NCBI RefSeq assembly: GCF_030581075.1
Contig: NZ_JAUQSW010000010.1
Coordinates: 166,986-230,985 of the forward strand
Direction of reading: 5' to 3'
Length of the DNA stretch: 64,000 nt
DNA from: Hymenobacter cheonanensis
Lineage (GTDB): Bacteria > Bacteroidota > Bacteroidia > Cytophagales > Hymenobacteraceae
Positions within the stretch are counted from its first letter, which is position 1, and each line of letters starts with the position of its first letter. The notes below the pieces were generated by a model. It had not been told where the DNA came from, made no database searches, and saw nothing but the letters and a program-made list of their open reading frames with translations. The position numbers were made by a program, and so were the translations under genes. Shown in pieces: positions 42,859 to 51,158 of this stretch.

Positions 42859-43875
42859 CTACTTCACCGCCGTAGAGCGGCGCTGCACTAGCTCCGAGTT
42901 CAGCACCACGCTTTGGCTGGGCAGAATGGGGCGCTTTTTTTCTACGGCGCGCAGTAGAATGCGGGCGGCCTCGCGGCCGATGTCGTGGGCGGGCTGGGTA
43001 ATGGTAGTGAGCGGCGGGTCGAAGAGCGAGACGCTTTCGAGGTTGGAAAAACCCACAATTTTTACGTCTTCCGGGATGCGGCGGCCCAGCGCGCGGCACA
43101 CGTGGTAGGCACTCACGGCCAGACGCTCGACCGAGGCGAAGATGCCGTCGATGTCGGGCCGGCGGCGCATCAGCTCTTCGATAAGCTCCACGTTGCGCGG
43201 GTTGTCCATGGTGCCGGCCAGCACGAGGCCGGGGTCGTGGGGCCGACCGTGGGCCGCTAAGGCGTCAAGGTAGCCTTGGTGGCGGTTGTGGCCGATAGAT
43301 AGGTTGTTGGAAATCAACAGGTGCGCAATTTGCTGGCAACCCGCCTCGATGAGGTGTTCGGTGGCCTGGTAGCCGCTCTCGTAGTCGTTGGTCGTGACCT
43401 TGGCCGTAGGAATCTCGGCGCGCACGCGGTCAAAAAACACGAGTGGAATGTTGGCTTCCCGCAGGCTTTCGATGTGCGAAATATCCTCGGTGCCGCTGGC
43501 TACCGATAGCAGAATGCCATCGACGCGCCCGCCCTTGAGGTGCTGAATAATGGCCACTTCGCGGGCGTAGTCGTCGTGGGTGAGGTAAATGAGCACGTGG
43601 TAGCCGCTCTGGCGGGCGGCTTCCTCGATGCCGTTGATGGCTAGGGCAAAAAAGTGGTTGGTAACCTTGGGGATGACCACGCCGATGGTTTTGCTCTGGT
43701 TGCGGCGCAGGCTGCTGGCATAGGCGTTGGGCTCGTAGTTGAGGGCGGTGGCCAGGGCACGCACCCGCTCCTTGGTGGCGGCCGATACTTCGTGGCTGTC
43801 TTGCAAGGCGCGCGAAACCGTGGCGATAGACAAGTTCAGCTCCTCAGCCAAACGCTTGAGGTTCACGGGCTTCAT
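42859..43875 (-). CDS. LacI-family transcriptional regulator of the adjacent glycan locus
   Basis: A 338-residue regulator. The LacI helix-turn-helix and hinge lie at residues 1-55 (KRLAEELNLSIATVSRALQD and VRALATALNYEPN), followed by a periplasmic-binding-protein-like sensor domain from about residue 60 (IGVVIPKVTNHFFALAINGI). It is divergent from SusC and probably represses the locus until it binds a sugar or uronate derivative. A LacI-type operator is seen at 43997-44010 between the two genes. Ligand identity is inferred from the uronate genes of the locus only. Confidence 0.92.
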   Translation of the reverse strand: MKPVNLKRLAEELNLSIATVSRALQDSHEVSAATKERVRALATALNYEPNAYASSLRRNQSKTIGVVIPKVTNHFFALAINGIEEAARQSGYHVLIYLTHDDYAREVAIIQHLKGGRVDGILLSVASGTEDISHIESLREANIPLVFFDRVRAEIPTAKVTTNDYESGYQATEHLIEAGCQQIAHLLISNNLSIGHNRHQGYLDALAAHGRPHDPGLVLAGTMDNPRNVELIEELMRRRPDIDGIFASVERLAVSAYHVCRALGRRIPEDVKIVGFSNLESVSLFDPPLTTITQPAHDIGREAARILLRAVEKKRPILPSQSVVLNSELVQRRSTAVK

Positions 43876-44181
43876 AATATACTAGCAGCTAAGGGAAGGG
43901 AAAGAGCGCAGGGGCGCGGGCGCCCAAAAGGCGCCCATAATTACCGGGCAAGTTAAGCCCACGCCCTAGCCAACCCAGCCCGGCAGCCCCGGCTATCGGA
44001 AACGTTTACGTAAATAAACCGCCGGGCCAGAGTATGAATAAGGGATGAGTAGCCTGTACTTCGCAGAGCAGACGGCTTCAGTGGCCCGGCTAGGGGAGTC
44101 TCATTCTCAGCACGTTGCGGCGGCCTTGCTGCAACGTAATGGGCCGGCTGCTCTATTTCCAGCACCCTTTTCCCACCCATT
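43876..44181. other. Regulatory region between LacI regulator and SusC
   Basis: About 300 bp holding divergent promoters and the LacI-type operator at 43997-44010. No gene fits. A -7 consensus was not clearly found on either strand, so the operator is the only element I can support. Confidence 0.6.
43997..44010. promoter_or_regulatory. Probable LacI-family operator
   Basis: CGGAAACGTTTACG is palindromic around the central CG (AAAC/GTTT, with outer CG on both sides), the typical layout of LacI-family sites. It lies 122 bp from the regulator start and 172 bp from the SusC start, so it could control both. Confidence 0.6.
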
Positions 44182-47100
44182 ATGACAGCTCCTCTACGCT
44201 CGGCGCGTTGGCGCTACGTTCGGCCCCTGGTTTTGCTGCCCGCCCTCAGCCTGGGCCCCAGCGCCTACCTGGCGGCGGCGGCTCGCCCGGCCACCCACCA
44301 CGTTTCGGCCTGGGCCGATGTGACTATTACGGGGCAGGTACTCGACGAAAAAGGTGCCCCGCTGCCTGGCGTCAACGTCATCGTGAAGGGCACGAGCATC
44401 GGCGCCCAAACGGGCGTGGATGGCCGCTACAAAATAGTGGCCCCCGACAACGGCACGCTGGTTTTTTCCTTCGTAGGCTACGTGGCTAAGGAGGTGGCTG
44501 TAGGCGGCAAAACCTCGATTAATGTGTCGCTAGCCCCCGATGCGGCCGGCCTCGACGAGGTGGTGGTAGTGGGCTACGGCGCTCAAGAGAAGAAGCTGCT
44601 GGCCACGTCCATCAGCTCCATTCCGGCCAAGCAGGTTGAGCTTATTCCGGTGGCTAGCCCCTCCGAGGCGCTGGTAGGCCTGGTGGCGGGCGCCCAGATT
44701 ACCGAGCCCTCGGGCGAGCCCGGCGCGGGCGCCGTTATCCGCATTCGCGGGCTAGGGTCGATTTCGGCCGGCAACTCGCCCCTGTACGTGGTGGATGGCT
44801 ACCCGCTGAATAGTGCCGACAGCTACAACCAGATTCCGCCCGGCGATATTCAGTCAATTCAGATTCTGAAAGACGCGGCGGCCTGCGCCATCTACGGCTC
44901 GCGCGGCGGCAACGGCATCGTGATTGTGACCACCAAGCGCGGCACGGCCGACGGCAAAACGCGCTTCAACTTCACGGCCAACGGCGGCATTCAGCAGGTG
45001 GCCAAGCGCATAGATTTGCTCAACCGCGACCAGTACCTCGACTACCTGCGCGAGTCGTTTACCAACGGTAACCGCGCCATTCCGGCCGCCTTGCAGCCCG
45101 GCGCGCCCGCCCTGCCCGACACCGACTGGCAGAAGGAGATTTTCACCACCGGCGTGCAGCAGCAGTACCAGGTGAGCGCGGCCGGCGGCACCGAAAAGTC
45201 GCGTTTCTACATTGCGGGCGGCTATTTCAAGCAGAGCGGCATTGTAAAGAACTCGGGCTTCGAGCGCTTTTCGCTGCGCGCTAATTACGATGCCCAGCTG
45301 AGCAAAAAGCTGACGCTCGGGGTGAGTTTGAGCCCCAACTTTACGCGCACCAACACCATCCCGATTTCGGGTAGCTACAACGGCGGCAACATTGCGGGCG
45401 GGGGGCCTAGCGGCGAAACGGCCGTAGTAACGGCCGCGCTCATCCTGCCGCCCATCATCCCGACGCGCTTGCCGAATGGCGACTACGGCACCATCCGCAA
45501 CGCCGGCTCGGGCGTGACCACGCCCGGCGACTTGCTGAGCCCGCTGGCTACCATCGACTTATACCAGGACCGCACCAACGCGGTGCGGGCGCTCGGCTAC
45601 TCGTACCTCGACCTGGAAGCCATCAAGGGCCTGCACCTGCGCACCAGCTTCGGGGCTGAGTTGCTCAATAGCCGCCGCGCCATTTATGTGCCGGCCACGC
45701 TGGGCACGGCCGGCAACCAAGCGGCCAACCTGTCGAACCCCATTCTGGGCAACATCGACGCCCGCCAGCTCAACGGCACCAACCTGAACTGGGTGTGGGA
45801 AAACACCGCCACATACAACCGCACCTTCGGCACCAACCACAGCCTGACGCTGCTGGCCGGCTACTCGGCCCAGTACAACCAGAACGAGGGCAGCACCGTG
45901 CTAGGCCAGACCGGCACTTACACCAATACCTCCATTGAGTACGCCACGGCCGCCGGCCAGCTGTTTGGCCAGGCCAACTACTCGGCTAATGCGCTGACTT
46001 CCATCTACGGCCGCGTCGATTACGCCTACAAGGAGCGCTACATCCTCACGGCGGCGCTGCGCTCGGATGGCTCGTCGCGCTTCGGCCCCGACAACCGTTA
46101 CGCCACGTTCCCCTCGGTGGCGCTGGCCTGGCGGGCCGGCCAGGAAGAGTTTATCAAGCGCTTCCCAGTTATCTCGGAATTGAAATTGCGCGGCAGCTTT
46201 GGCGTGACGGGCAACAACAACATCGGCGACTACAACTACCAGAGCTACCAGCAGGCCGCCAACTACGTGTTTGGCACCGGCAACGGTACCCGCGCCTTCG
46301 GCTTTGCGCCCAACGGCGTGGCCGTGCGCAACCTGGGCTGGGAAACCAACACGCAGTACGACGCCGGCTTCGACCTGGGCTTGTTCCGCGACCGCATCTA
46401 CCTGACGGTGGCCGCCTACCAGCGCAACACCACCGATTTGCTGCTCAACCGCAATATTCCGGCCCTGGTGGGCTTCGCCAGCCGGGCGCTAGCCAACGTG
46501 GGCGAGGTGCGCAACCGCGGCCTGGAATTCCAGCTGAACACCGCCAACATCACCGGCAAAAGCTTTACCTGGAGCACCTCGGCCAACCTGAGCATCAACC
46601 GCAACGTGGTGCTGGCCCTGGCCGGCTCCAACGACCAGCTGCTTTACGATGCGGTGTTTGGCTACACCAGTTCCATTCGGGTGGTGCCGGGCCAGCCGCT
46701 GGGCACCTTCTACGGCTACACCCAGGAGGGTGTGTACCGCGACCAGGCCGACATCGACGCCAGCCCCAAATGGACGGCCAGCACCGTGGCTCCTGGCGAC
46801 CTGAAGTTCAAGGACATCAACGGCGATGGCAAGATTGACTCGAACGACATCGGGCCCATCGGCAACCCGTTTCCCAACTTCACTTACGGCCTGCTCAACA
46901 CGTTTGGCTACAAGAATTTCTCGCTCAGCGTGACGCTGCAAGGCTCGCAGGGCGCTGAAATTCTGTACGGCGCTGACCGCTACACCTTCAACTCGCCCGG
47001 CCAGGCCAACGCCCGCACCAACCAGCTCGGCCGCTGGCACTCGCCCTCCGACCCCGGCGATGGCCGCACGCCGCGCGCTACTTCGGGCGCCTCGCTGCGC

Positions 47101-47379
47101 ACGCAGTTCAGCTCGTATTTCCTCTACGACGCCTCGTTTTTGCGGGTGCGCAACATCACGCTGCGCTACAACATCCCGACCGACTGGGCCGGCAAGGCGG
47201 GCTTGCAAAGCATTGGCGTGTACGCCTCGGCCCAGAACCTGTACACCTTCACCAAGTACTTCGGCTACAACCCCGAGGCCAACAACTACGGCAACACCAC
47301 CGCCCCCACCTACGGCGTCGACCAGGGCTCGTACCCGATGGCGCGCACCATTACGGTAGGGTTGCAGGCTGGCTTTTAG
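44182..47379 (+). CDS. SusC-like TonB-dependent outer-membrane receptor
   Basis: A 1065-residue outer-membrane transporter. After the signal region comes a carboxypeptidase-regulatory-like domain (ITGQVLDEKGAPLPGVNVIV, FSFVGYVAKEVAVGG). The TonB-linked DEVVVVGYGAQEKK motif and the plug domain (IRIRGLGSISAGNSPLYVVD) follow, then a beta-barrel. The plug motif LKDAAACAIYGSRGGNGIVI is typical of SusC/RagA proteins. It takes up oligosaccharides with the SusD lipoprotein encoded next, powered by TonB. The gap to SusD is 225 bp, unusually long, and filled by a GC-rich palindrome. Confidence 0.95.
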   Translation: MTAPLRSARWRYVRPLVLLPALSLGPSAYLAAAARPATHHVSAWADVTITGQVLDEKGAPLPGVNVIVKGTSIGAQTGVDGRYKIVAPDNGTLVFSFVGYVAKEVAVGGKTSINVSLAPDAAGLDEVVVVGYGAQEKKLLATSISSIPAKQVELIPVASPSEALVGLVAGAQITEPSGEPGAGAVIRIRGLGSISAGNSPLYVVDGYPLNSADSYNQIPPGDIQSIQILKDAAACAIYGSRGGNGIVIVTTKRGTADGKTRFNFTANGGIQQVAKRIDLLNRDQYLDYLRESFTNGNRAIPAALQPGAPALPDTDWQKEIFTTGVQQQYQVSAAGGTEKSRFYIAGGYFKQSGIVKNSGFERFSLRANYDAQLSKKLTLGVSLSPNFTRTNTIPISGSYNGGNIAGGGPSGETAVVTAALILPPIIPTRLPNGDYGTIRNAGSGVTTPGDLLSPLATIDLYQDRTNAVRALGYSYLDLEAIKGLHLRTSFGAELLNSRRAIYVPATLGTAGNQAANLSNPILGNIDARQLNGTNLNWVWENTATYNRTFGTNHSLTLLAGYSAQYNQNEGSTVLGQTGTYTNTSIEYATAAGQLFGQANYSANALTSIYGRVDYAYKERYILTAALRSDGSSRFGPDNRYATFPSVALAWRAGQEEFIKRFPVISELKLRGSFGVTGNNNIGDYNYQSYQQAANYVFGTGNGTRAFGFAPNGVAVRNLGWETNTQYDAGFDLGLFRDRIYLTVAAYQRNTTDLLLNRNIPALVGFASRALANVGEVRNRGLEFQLNTANITGKSFTWSTSANLSINRNVVLALAGSNDQLLYDAVFGYTSSIRVVPGQPLGTFYGYTQEGVYRDQADIDASPKWTASTVAPGDLKFKDINGDGKIDSNDIGPIGNPFPNFTYGLLNTFGYKNFSLSVTLQGSQGAEILYGADRYTFNSPGQANARTNQLGRWHSPSDPGDGRTPRATSGASLRTQFSSYFLYDASFLRVRNITLRYNIPTDWAGKAGLQSIGVYASAQNLYTFTKYFGYNPEANNYGNTTAPTYGVDQGSYPMARTITVGLQAGF

Positions 47380-47384
47380 GGAGC

Positions 47385-47556
47385 AGCCCCACCCCCGGCC
47401 CCTCCCCTGGGGGAGAGGGGAGCCGGACGCTCGCTAACGTCTGCGGTCAATTGGCTCCCCTCCATGGCTAGCGAGCGAGCCACTCGGCCAGGGCGAAGCA
47501 ACGTCTGCGGTCAAGTGGCTCCCCTCCCCCGCAGGGGAGGGGCCGGGGGTGGGGCT
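47385..47556. repeat. GC-rich palindrome between SusC and SusD genes
   Basis: Outer arms at 47385-47406 and 47536-47556 are nearly perfect complements (AGCCCCACCCCCGGCCCCTC). Inside is a direct repeat, AACGTCTGCGGTCAATTGGC with one mismatch, at 47436-47462 and 47500-47526. A related repeat with similar arms lies at 51188-51298. RNA from it would form a very stable structure upstream of the SusD start. Confidence 0.88.
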
Positions 47557-47604
47557 ACCCGCTTTAAGCCGATAGTATTTTCTACCTAACGACTCATTCC
47601 CACC

Positions 47605-49113
47605 ATGACTATAAAAAACATACTCACCAGCGGCACCCTGGCCGCCGCGCTGGGGCTAGCCCTGCTCGGCACCAGCGCGTGCAAAAAGGACTTTATCGAC
47701 CTCAACGACCCTACGCGCCTCGTTACCACCAACGGCTACACCGACTCGCTGAGCATCGTGAACGGCGTGACGGCCGCCTACTCGTCCTTGCAGGACACCT
47801 ACGGCAAGTCGGGCGCCAACCGCGGCATCTTCCTCTTCGGCGAGGTGCCTAGCGACAACAGCTACACCGTGGTATCGGGCGAGCGCCTCAACGAGTTCGA
47901 CACCTTTAGCCTGGTGAGCGACAACCCGCGCCTGCAAAACATGTGGCAGTACAGCTACCAAACCATTGCGCGCTGCAACATCATCCTGGGCCGGGCCGAT
48001 GGCGTGAAGCTGACCGCCGCCACCCGCAACCGCCTCTACGGCGAGGTGCGGCTCATTCGGGCGCTCACCTACTTCAACCTGGTGCGCCTCTGGGGCGATG
48101 TACCGCTGGTAACCACCGAGATTGCCAACATTGCCGATGCCTACACCTACGGCCGCCGCCCGGTAGCCGAAGTCTACAAGCAGATTGAGGACGACCTGGC
48201 CTTTGCCGAAGCCAACCTGCCCGTGACCCAAACGGGCGTCAACCTGGGCCGCGTCACCAAGGGCGCCGCGCAGGGCCTGCTGGGCAAGGTGTTTCTCACC
48301 GAGAAGAAATACAAGCAGGCTAGCGACGAGCTGAAGCTGGTAATCGACGCCGGCACCTACGCCCTGCAAGCCACCTACGCCAACATCTTTTTGACTACCA
48401 ATGAGATGAACAGCGAAATCCTGATGGCCGTACGCTACACCAAAGGCGGCTTTGGCGTGGGCAGTCCGTTTACCAACTACTTCCTGCCGGCCGTATCTAC
48501 GGCCATCGCCGCCACCGTGAATGGCGGCGTGGGTACCGGCCAGCAGTTCAACAGCGTGGATGCCGACCTGGTAGCGGCCTTCACGGCCAGCGGCACTACC
48601 GATGTGCGGGCGGCGGCTTCCTACGGCACGGCCACCACAACTACTACTCCCATTTACTACACCAGGAAATACAACGACACGCCCACCACGGCCTACGACG
48701 CCGAAAACGACTGGATAGTGCTGCGCTACGCCGACGTGCTGCTCCTATACGCCGAGGCCCTCAACGAGCAGGGCGGCGGCAACGCCGCCGCCCTGGATGC
48801 CGTGAACCGCGTTATCCGCCGCTCGCGCAACCTGCCCGTGGCTACCGCCGCCCCGGCCGTGGACCTGCCCGCCAGCACCGACCAAGCCACCCTGCGCACC
48901 CGCCTCGAATTGGAGCGCCGCCTGGAGTTGAATTTTGAAGGCCACCGCTGGTTCGACCTGCTGCGCACCGACCGCGCCATCACGGTGATGAATGCCTACT
49001 TCACCAAAGCCGGCGCAACTACCCGCATCGACGCCCATAACCTGGTGCTGCCCCTGCCTTTGCAAGAACTGCAAACCAACCCTATTTTAACCCAGAACCC
49101 GGGCTATAACTAA
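47605..49113 (+). CDS. SusD/RagB-like starch-binding-type lipoprotein
   Basis: A 502-residue outer-membrane lipoprotein: signal peptide with lipobox LLGTSAC, mature start KKDFIDLNDP. The SusD helical TPR-like core is recognisable (LYGEVRLIRALTYFNLVRLW, NSEILMAVRYTKGG) and the C-terminal signature LRTRLELERRLELNFEGHRW followed by FDLLRTDRAI is characteristic. It caps the SusC pore and binds glycan at the cell surface. The glycan cannot be deduced from this sequence, but the downstream enzymes point to glucuronate-bearing material. Confidence 0.95.
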   Translation: MTIKNILTSGTLAAALGLALLGTSACKKDFIDLNDPTRLVTTNGYTDSLSIVNGVTAAYSSLQDTYGKSGANRGIFLFGEVPSDNSYTVVSGERLNEFDTFSLVSDNPRLQNMWQYSYQTIARCNIILGRADGVKLTAATRNRLYGEVRLIRALTYFNLVRLWGDVPLVTTEIANIADAYTYGRRPVAEVYKQIEDDLAFAEANLPVTQTGVNLGRVTKGAAQGLLGKVFLTEKKYKQASDELKLVIDAGTYALQATYANIFLTTNEMNSEILMAVRYTKGGFGVGSPFTNYFLPAVSTAIAATVNGGVGTGQQFNSVDADLVAAFTASGTTDVRAAASYGTATTTTTPIYYTRKYNDTPTTAYDAENDWIVLRYADVLLLYAEALNEQGGGNAAALDAVNRVIRRSRNLPVATAAPAVDLPASTDQATLRTRLELERRLELNFEGHRWFDLLRTDRAITVMNAYFTKAGATTRIDAHNLVLPLPLQELQTNPILTQNPGYN

Positions 49114-49136
49114 GCGCTATTTAACTACGCAATAAC

Positions 49137-49258
49137 CGTTTGTCATTGCGAACGCAACGCAGTGGAGTGCGGCAATCGCACCTGCACGAAACCCGCACCT
49201 ATCGTTCCGCCAGGGTCGTTCTAGGGCGATTGCTTCGCTTTGCTCGCAATGACAAACG
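49137..49258. repeat. Palindromic intergenic repeat, REP-like copy 4
   Basis: CGTTTGTCATTGCG (49137-49150) is complementary to CGCAATGACAAACG (49245-49258), with inner GGCAATCGC/GCGATTGC pairing. The variant core TGTCATTGCGAACGCAACGC differs from the CATGCTGA form of copies 2, 3 and 5, but the layout is the same. It fills the gap between SusD and the glucuronidase gene. Confidence 0.82.
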
Positions 49259-49292
49259 ATTATTGGAAGCCTACCTTCTCCTTTTCCCGCCT

Positions 49293-51158
49293 ATGCTTTT
49301 CCGCCCCTGGCCCCGCCTGCTGGCTGCCCTGTTTTTCGCCGCCGGGTTCTTGGCTAGCCCCGCCGCCCGCGCCCAGTCGGGCCTTATCCAGAATGCGCCG
49401 GCCCGCCGCGTGCTCAGCCTGAATGGCAGCTGGAACTACATTATTGACCCCTACGAAAACGGCTTCTACGACTACCGCCGCGAGGCCTTCGACCAGTCGA
49501 AAACCGGCAAGGGCGGCTACTACGACAACCAGAAGCCCAGCAGCTCGCAGGAACCCGAGCTGATTGAGTATGACTTCGACCACTCGCCCGCCCTGCAAGT
49601 ACCCGGCGACTGGAACTCGCAAGACCCCAAGCTCTTATACTACGAAGGCACCATCTGGCTGAAGAAGAATTTCAAGCTGACGCCCACGGCCGGCAAGCGG
49701 TATTTCCTGTATTTCGGAGCCATCAACTACGAGGCGCACATCTACCTCAACGGCAAAAAGCTGGGCATGCACCGCGGCGGCTTCACGCCCATTCAGTTTG
49801 AGGTGACGGGCAAGCTGGCCCCTGGCGGCGACAACTTCGTGGTGGTGAAGGCCGACAACACCCGCCACGCCGACGCCGTGCCCACTATCAACACCGACTG
49901 GTGGAACTACGGCGGTATCACCCGCGATGTGTTCGTGGCCGAAGCGCCCGGCACCTTCATCAAGGACTACGAGGTGCAGCTTGCCAAAAACGACCCTGGC
50001 ACCCTCATGGGCTACGTGCAGCTGAACGGGGCTAGCCGCGCCGGCCAAACCGTGACGCTCAACATTGCCGAAGCCGGCCTCAGGCAGACGCTGAAAACGG
50101 ATACGGCTGGCCGCGCCACCTTCCGCGTTTCGGCGAAGAAGCTGCAGCTGTGGTCGCCTTCAACCCCCAAGCGCTACGCCGTGAGCCTGGCCAGCGGCGG
50201 CGATGTGGTGCAGGACAAAATCGGTTTCCGCACCATCCAGACCAAGGGCCAGGACATTTTGCTGAATGGCAAATCGGCCTTTATGCGCGGCATTTCGATT
50301 CACGATGAAAACCCGCTCATTCCCGGCCGGGCGCGCGGCGAAGGCGACCTGCGCATGCTGCTCACCTGGGCCAAAGAGCTGGGCTGCAACTACGTGCGGC
50401 TAGCCCACTACCCGCACAACGAACTCATGCTGAGGCTAGCCGACGAGATGGGCCTGCTGGTGTGGGCCGAGGTACCCGTGTACTGGACCATCGCCTGGGA
50501 AAACCCCGCTACCTATCAAAACGCCGAAGCCCAGCTCTCCGACCTCATTTCGATGGGCAAAAACCGGGCGAGCGTAGTGGTATGGTCGGTGGGCAACGAG
50601 ACGCCGCTCGGCGACCCGCGCCTGAAATTCATGACCAGCCTTGTGAAAAAGGCGCGCAGCCTCGACGATACCCGCCTCGTGGCCGCCGCCCTCGAATTGC
50701 ACCGCACCCCCGACGACGTGGTGCACGTGGACGACCCGCTGGGCGAGTACCTCGACCTGACGAGTTTCAACGAGTACGCCGGCTGGTACTGGGGCGGCCT
50801 GCCCAGCGAAATCACGAAGTACAAATTTGATATCAAGTATAACAAGCCGGTGTTTATCAGCGAGTTTGGCGGCGATGCCCTAGCTGGCTACCACGGCGAC
50901 GCCAACACCCGCTGGAGCGAGGAATACCAGGAGGCGCTCTACGTAAACCAGCTCAAGATGCTGGGCACCATCCCCGGCCTGCGCGGCATGACGCCCTGGA
51001 TACTGGCCGACTTCCGCGCCACCCGCCGCCAGCACCCGGTGTACCAGAACGGCTTCAATCGCAAGGGCTTGATTTCGAGCACCGGCACGAAGAAAAAGGC
51101 TTTCTACGTGCTGCAAGAGTATTACCGCCAGCAGGCAGCTAAGTACGACGGCAAATGA
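49293..51158 (+). CDS. Beta-glucuronidase (glycoside hydrolase family 2)
   Basis: The start at ATG 49293 (MLFRPWPRLLAALFFAAGFL) gives 621 residues with a Sec signal peptide ending near AARAQ; the open frame upstream runs through repeat copy 4 and is rejected. GH2 jelly-roll and immunoglobulin-like domains precede the TIM barrel. Acid/base E436 (SVGNE) and nucleophile E524 (ISEFGGD) are present with the expected spacing of about 90 residues. Near the C-terminus the N589-R590-K591 motif matches the NxK signature that recognises the glucuronate carboxylate, which supports glucuronidase over galactosidase. It would release terminal glucuronic acid in the periplasm. Its stop overlaps the next gene (ATGA). 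Confidence 0.9.
   Translation: MLFRPWPRLLAALFFAAGFLASPAARAQSGLIQNAPARRVLSLNGSWNYIIDPYENGFYDYRREAFDQSKTGKGGYYDNQKPSSSQEPELIEYDFDHSPALQVPGDWNSQDPKLLYYEGTIWLKKNFKLTPTAGKRYFLYFGAINYEAHIYLNGKKLGMHRGGFTPIQFEVTGKLAPGGDNFVVVKADNTRHADAVPTINTDWWNYGGITRDVFVAEAPGTFIKDYEVQLAKNDPGTLMGYVQLNGASRAGQTVTLNIAEAGLRQTLKTDTAGRATFRVSAKKLQLWSPSTPKRYAVSLASGGDVVQDKIGFRTIQTKGQDILLNGKSAFMRGISIHDENPLIPGRARGEGDLRMLLTWAKELGCNYVRLAHYPHNELMLRLADEMGLLVWAEVPVYWTIAWENPATYQNAEAQLSDLISMGKNRASVVVWSVGNETPLGDPRLKFMTSLVKKARSLDDTRLVAAALELHRTPDDVVHVDDPLGEYLDLTSFNEYAGWYWGGLPSEITKYKFDIKYNKPVFISEFGGDALAGYHGDANTRWSEEYQEALYVNQLKMLGTIPGLRGMTPWILADFRATRRQHPVYQNGFNRKGLISSTGTKKKAFYVLQEYYRQQAAKYDGK

Noticed and set aside
49140..49292. Upstream extension of the beta-glucuronidase
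   Set aside because: The extension is a translation of repeat copy 4 and precedes a full signal peptide.
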